DNA of 42,376 bases, taken from CAZTAR01 sp043813895 (GTDB lineage Bacteria > Planctomycetota > Phycisphaerae > UBA1845 > UTPLA1). The DNA lies in assembly GCA_043813895.1 (NCBI GenBank), contig JBDRKQ010000260.1, positions 1 through 42,376 of the forward strand, in the 5' to 3' direction. Numbering within the stretch: the stretch's first letter is position 1; each line of letters starts with the position of its first letter. The notes beneath the pieces are model-generated. The model ran no database searches. It worked only from the letters and a program-made list of their open reading frames with translations, and was not told the DNA's origin. Below, piece by piece: positions 39,528-42,376 of this stretch. The translations under genes and the position numbers were made by a program.

Positions 39528-40721
39528 CTACGGGGTTGACGGGGTGAGACGGGAGCCGCGCGGCAGCCGTTGTCGAATCTCTCTTCGTTCTTGTGCGGAC
39601 GGGTTCTGTGCGAGGGCTTTCTTCAGATACTGATTCGCCTCGTGGGTGCGCTGAGCCATGACCAGTGCATCCGCCAGCTCGATGAGCCGATCCACGCGCG
39701 GCCACAGTTCCACCGACAGCGTGAGGTACCGAATCTGCTTCGGTAAGTCACCCCGACGGGCCATCGCGCCGGCCGCACTCGCGAAGCACGCAGCCATCGC
39801 CGTCGAATCCACCGCGCCGAGAGCCTGCATACCCTTGCGCGCGTGCTTGAGATAGCCGGCGACATCGCCGAGCGCGAGCAGGCTCGCGGCCCACCCGGCG
39901 TGACACCGCGACAGGTCCTCCGCCTTGCTCAATCTCTCGAAGGCCCGGGCGAACGCCAGCGCAGCCTCCTTTTCCCGCTTCACGGCGAGCCAGACCTCTC
40001 CGCTCAGCAACAGGGCTTCCGGTTGCTCCGGCTCAAGGGCCAACGCGCGATGGACTTGGTAGATCGCCGAGTTCACCGGGCTCACGATCACCCAGCCCTG
40101 CTGCGACGGGACTTCCCCGATTACCAGTCCTTCGCGAACGAAACCGCCGCACGTGAGACGCTGATCCTCCTCCCCCGGCTGAGGACGCCGGGAGATGTTG
40201 CCCAACAACTGACCTGCTTCCTTCAAGGCCACGGCCCAGTCGTAGTGCAGGTCCGCCGTATCGAGACCGCTCCAAGACGCGCGTTGATAGTACGTCGCCG
40301 CCAGCGTGGGTGAATTACTCTTCGCGTAGGTCCGTCCAAGCCAATACAGATCCTCGGCGTGCTTGGGGCGTTCGTCCACCGCGGCCTTGAGCTTGTGTCT
40401 TGCCTGCCGCAGATCGCCGGAGAGGTAGTACGCACGCCCTTCCAGAGAGTGTTTCTCGACCGGGCGAAGGTCGGTCGTCCGAGAATTCAGCATTTCGAGG
40501 GCTTCGCGGGGCCGCCCGGACTCCAGTGCCGCGTGAATGTCGGCGGTCGTCCGCGACGACGGAGCCGCGGAGGTCCGTGAACGCGTGTCCGAGACCGACC
40601 GCGGTGGTGGTGACGACACCTTCCCGGCATCCGTCCCGCCGAACGAGCGCGCGGTCTCCGCGCCAGCGCTGAAGAACGCGATCGCGGCAAGCGTCGCAAT
40701 GATCTTCCCAGTTCTCGGCAT
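39528..40721 (-). CDS. Exported TPR-repeat protein
   Basis: A 397-residue protein. Residues 1-26 are a signal peptide (MPRTGKIIATLAAIAFFSAGAETARS). A Ser/Thr/Pro-rich linker runs to about 57. Tetratricopeptide-like helical pairs follow: DIHAALESGRPREALEMLNS, EGRAYYLSGDLRQARHKLKAA, DLYWLGRTYAKSNSPTLAATY, IYQVHRALALEPEQPEALLLS, and a final set ending LIELADALVMAQRTHEANQYL. About seven to eight such units are visible. TPR domains bind other proteins; the partner is unknown, but it is probably periplasmic or surface located. ATG 40721 is directly preceded by a GTG codon and an AAAGGCG stretch. It is convergent with folD. Confidence 0.87.
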   Translation of the reverse strand: MPRTGKIIATLAAIAFFSAGAETARSFGGTDAGKVSSPPPRSVSDTRSRTSAAPSSRTTADIHAALESGRPREALEMLNSRTTDLRPVEKHSLEGRAYYLSGDLRQARHKLKAAVDERPKHAEDLYWLGRTYAKSNSPTLAATYYQRASWSGLDTADLHYDWAVALKEAGQLLGNISRRPQPGEEDQRLTCGGFVREGLVIGEVPSQQGWVIVSPVNSAIYQVHRALALEPEQPEALLLSGEVWLAVKREKEAALAFARAFERLSKAEDLSRCHAGWAASLLALGDVAGYLKHARKGMQALGAVDSTAMAACFASAAGAMARRGDLPKQIRYLTLSVELWPRVDRLIELADALVMAQRTHEANQYLKKALAQNPSAQERREIRQRLPRGSRLTPSTP

Positions 40722-41191
40722 CACGAAAAACGCCTTTGGCGGGCAGGGTCGAAAGGTGCTCGCAGTCGGACGGACTCCGCTGCGCGATCCCACACACCGA
40801 AACGAGCGGTGTATGGCCTCTCGCGGCCCTTGGTGCCCCCGTTTGCCCCCAATGGATCAGCCACCCCCGGCTGAACGGTCCTTTGCAGCCTGTGCCGCCA
40901 CACCGGACCTATAAACCGGACCTTCCTCAACACCGCGCGGTCCGGTCGTGTCACACAATACTACCATCCGAAAGCGCCGTGGTCAAAAAGTCGTCAACGG
41001 TTCCCGGACGGTGAGGAGAACCCGCCGAGAACAAGCCGGTATCGTTGATCGACGCGAGCCGACCGATATAATCCGATGTGCCGCACGGGCTGGCAACCCG
41101 GGCCGGCCGCACGAGCGGGCCGCACGGACGGGCCGGAAGCCCACCCTGCCCGCGATGATGCTCCTTTGTCCCTCCCTCGGAGTCAGCGCCC
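40722..41191. other. Divergent intergenic region with promoter and GC-rich leader
   Basis: About 470 bases between the TPR and VWA genes. It holds a strong promoter at 41045-41072. The 120 bases after it are very GC-rich, with several self-complementary words such as GGGCTGGCAACCC and GGGCCGGCC, so the VWA mRNA leader is probably structured. No gene is supported. Confidence 0.65.
41045..41072 (+). promoter_or_regulatory. Sigma70-type promoter for the VWA membrane protein
   Basis: TTGATC (41045-41050), 16-base spacer, perfect TATAAT (41067-41072), about 120 bases upstream of the TTG start at 41192. Among the best promoter matches in the window. Confidence 0.65.
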
Positions 41192-42268
41192 TTGGATATC
41201 GAAGGACGCAAGAAGCTATTGCGCCGCCAGACCGGGCTTCCAGCCTGGCTCGATGATTCGCGTCACGACTCCGCCCCCCCGCTGCACGCCGACCTGAAGC
41301 ACTTCCTCGGACCCGCGGGGCTGAGCCTGTCGTGTCACGGCCTTTTCATACTCGTGATGGCCCTCGCGGCGTGGGCGGCGATCGGGTCGCCGGACGCCGA
41401 CGCGATCTTCACCGAGTTCGAGGCAAAGGTCGTCTCGCAAACAAAGTCGGAAGGTCCGCAAGGCGGCTACCGTTTCCCGGGCCGGGCGAACATCGACCGA
41501 CCCGACTCCACCCGGGCATCCGCGAGCACGGGCGAGTTGAGAGACTTGGCCGAACTCCTGGACGCCGAGCCCGCGTTTCAACCCGATCCCATCGATCCCG
41601 GCGGTTCGGGCCTCGGCACGCTCGCCGTGAGCCAACTCGGCCGGGGCGACGTCGTGGGCATCGGCGGCGGCGAAGGACCGGCGGCCGAGGGTCTGGGCAA
41701 CGGGCTGGGCGACCGCGATCTAGCCGGAGGAGGCCCTGTCGGCAGCCTCTGGGGCGTGGGAAAAGGACAGCGAGCCCGCTCGATTGTCTACGTAATGGAC
41801 CGTAGCGCGTCGATGGCCGAGACATTCAGCCTGCTGCAGCGGGAGTTGCTCCGCGCGATCGGCTCTCTGGACGCCGACCAGTCTTTCAACGTGATCTGGT
41901 TCAACGAAGGCGACGCCACGCCGTTGGCGGAACGGATGCTCAGCGCGACCATCCACAACAAGCGCAAGGCATTCAAGGCGATCAAGGACATCTACCCGCG
42001 CGGCCAGACCGAACCCATCGACGCGATCAAACGGGGTCTGGCCTACACGCCCGACGTGCTCTTCCTGCTCTCCGACGGAGACTTCGCAGAAGACAACAAG
42101 CTCATCATGCGGATGATCGAGAAGAAAAACGAGAACCAGCGGACCAGGATCAACACGATCCTGTTCGTGTACGACACCGTGGGCGACGGAGAACGTGTGC
42201 TCCGCACAATCGCCGAGAAGAACGGCGGGACCTTCAAGCACGTAACGGAGGAGGACATCCGACGATAG
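41192..42268 (+). CDS. Membrane-anchored von Willebrand A domain protein
   Basis: A 358-residue protein. A cytoplasmic head (1-47) precedes a transmembrane helix (48-66, LFILVMALAAWAAIG). A glycine-rich spacer runs over about 137-191. The VWA domain covers about 196-355, with MIDAS motif DRSAS (203-207), FNVIWFNEGDATPL and VLFLLSDGDFAED. It would bind metal-dependent partners outside the membrane. The start is TTG 41192 with GGAG nine bases upstream and a strong promoter at 41045. The next gene starts two bases after its stop, so they are likely co-transcribed; VWA genes of this type often neighbour TolQ/ExbB-like transport genes, which I cannot confirm here. Confidence 0.88.
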   Translation: MDIEGRKKLLRRQTGLPAWLDDSRHDSAPPLHADLKHFLGPAGLSLSCHGLFILVMALAAWAAIGSPDADAIFTEFEAKVVSQTKSEGPQGGYRFPGRANIDRPDSTRASASTGELRDLAELLDAEPAFQPDPIDPGGSGLGTLAVSQLGRGDVVGIGGGEGPAAEGLGNGLGDRDLAGGGPVGSLWGVGKGQRARSIVYVMDRSASMAETFSLLQRELLRAIGSLDADQSFNVIWFNEGDATPLAERMLSATIHNKRKAFKAIKDIYPRGQTEPIDAIKRGLAYTPDVLFLLSDGDFAEDNKLIMRMIEKKNENQRTRINTILFVYDTVGDGERVLRTIAEKNGGTFKHVTEEDIRR

Positions 42269-42270
42269 CT

Positions 42271-42376
42271 ATGACAGCGCCAGATCGTTCTCAGACAGAA
42301 GAGCCGCGGGCGTCGACCCCCCCCGCCCGCCCCACAAGCCGGAGACCAAGCCGCCCCAAAAAAACCCCCCCCAGCA
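42271..42376 (+). CDS. N-terminal start of a further gene, cut by the window edge
   Basis: ATG 42271 opens a frame that stays open to the end: MTAPDRSQTEEPRAS, then a proline/arginine-rich run. GGAGGA (42248-42253) lies 17 bases upstream inside the preceding gene, which is rather far. The last 60 bases contain runs of C and A that may include sequencing or assembly errors, so the residues after about 15 are unreliable. No function can be given. Confidence 0.35.
   Translation, partial: MTAPDRSQTEEPRASTPPARPTSRRPSRPKKTPPS

Overview
The window looks like a chromosomal segment of a planctomycete, most likely of the Phycisphaerae or a relative. The evidence is qualitative: high GC, a PEP-CTERM exported protein, a very large secreted GEVED/dockerin-type protein, a VIT/VWA protein, a Ser/Thr kinase with a zinc-ribbon head, many GTG and TTG starts, short loosely organised operons, and intergenic DNA full of GC-rich hairpin repeats. 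No rRNA, tRNA or CRISPR array was seen. The last ~60 bases are homopolymer-rich and look like a contig edge.

Layout. 1-2.2 kb: an IS200-type transposase running off the left edge, a small membrane-protein gene beside its end, a SUMF1-fold PEP-CTERM protein, and a duplicated 3' fragment of the membrane-protein gene. 2.3-4.3 kb: kdsB and metF, divergent. 4.6-6.9 kb: a coupled operon of acyltransferase, CPBP protease and a tail-anchored hypothetical. 6.9-8.1 kb: an SGNH hydrolase. 8.3-10.8 kb: a GrpE-like protein with a histone-like basic tail plus a lidless Hsp70. 11.2-17.3 kb: two large exported proteins, GEVED/dockerin and VIT/VWA. 17.8-19.7 kb: a beta-propeller lipoprotein. 20.0-21.9 kb: an ABC-F ATPase. 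22.2-24.0 kb: an HsdR-N-type nuclease-fold protein followed by a voltage-gated K+ channel. 24.3-26.4 kb: a membrane J-domain protein, a SMUG1 uracil-DNA glycosylase and a 58-residue CxxC protein, with two copies of a 123-bp MITE-like palindrome. 26.7-29.8 kb: a shikimate cluster (aroDE fusion, metallophosphoesterase, aroK). 29.9-33.4 kb: an unusually long prepilin peptidase, a small membrane protein, an OmpA-family lipoprotein and a HisH-like protein without its catalytic residues. 33.5-37.4 kb, minus strand: Ser/Thr kinase, zinc-ribbon protein and Der GTPase. 37.5-42.4 kb: a sugar-phosphate isomerase-like TIM barrel, a FolD with substituted catalytic residues, a TPR protein, a membrane VWA protein and the start of one more gene.

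How the genes fit together. Housekeeping functions are KDO activation (kdsB), one-carbon metabolism (metF, folD), shikimate synthesis (aroDE, aroK), ribosome assembly or translation (der, ABC-F) and base-excision repair (SMUG1). Many others concern the cell surface. The most unusual content is (i) the GrpE/Hsp70 pair with a DNA-binding-like tail, (ii) apparent pseudoenzymes (HisH-like, FolD, SUMF1-like), (iii) the modular hairpin/MITE superfamily scattered through the window and once inside a gene, and (iv) the nuclease-fold/ion-channel pair. All functions are inferred from recognisable motifs; no database search was possible.
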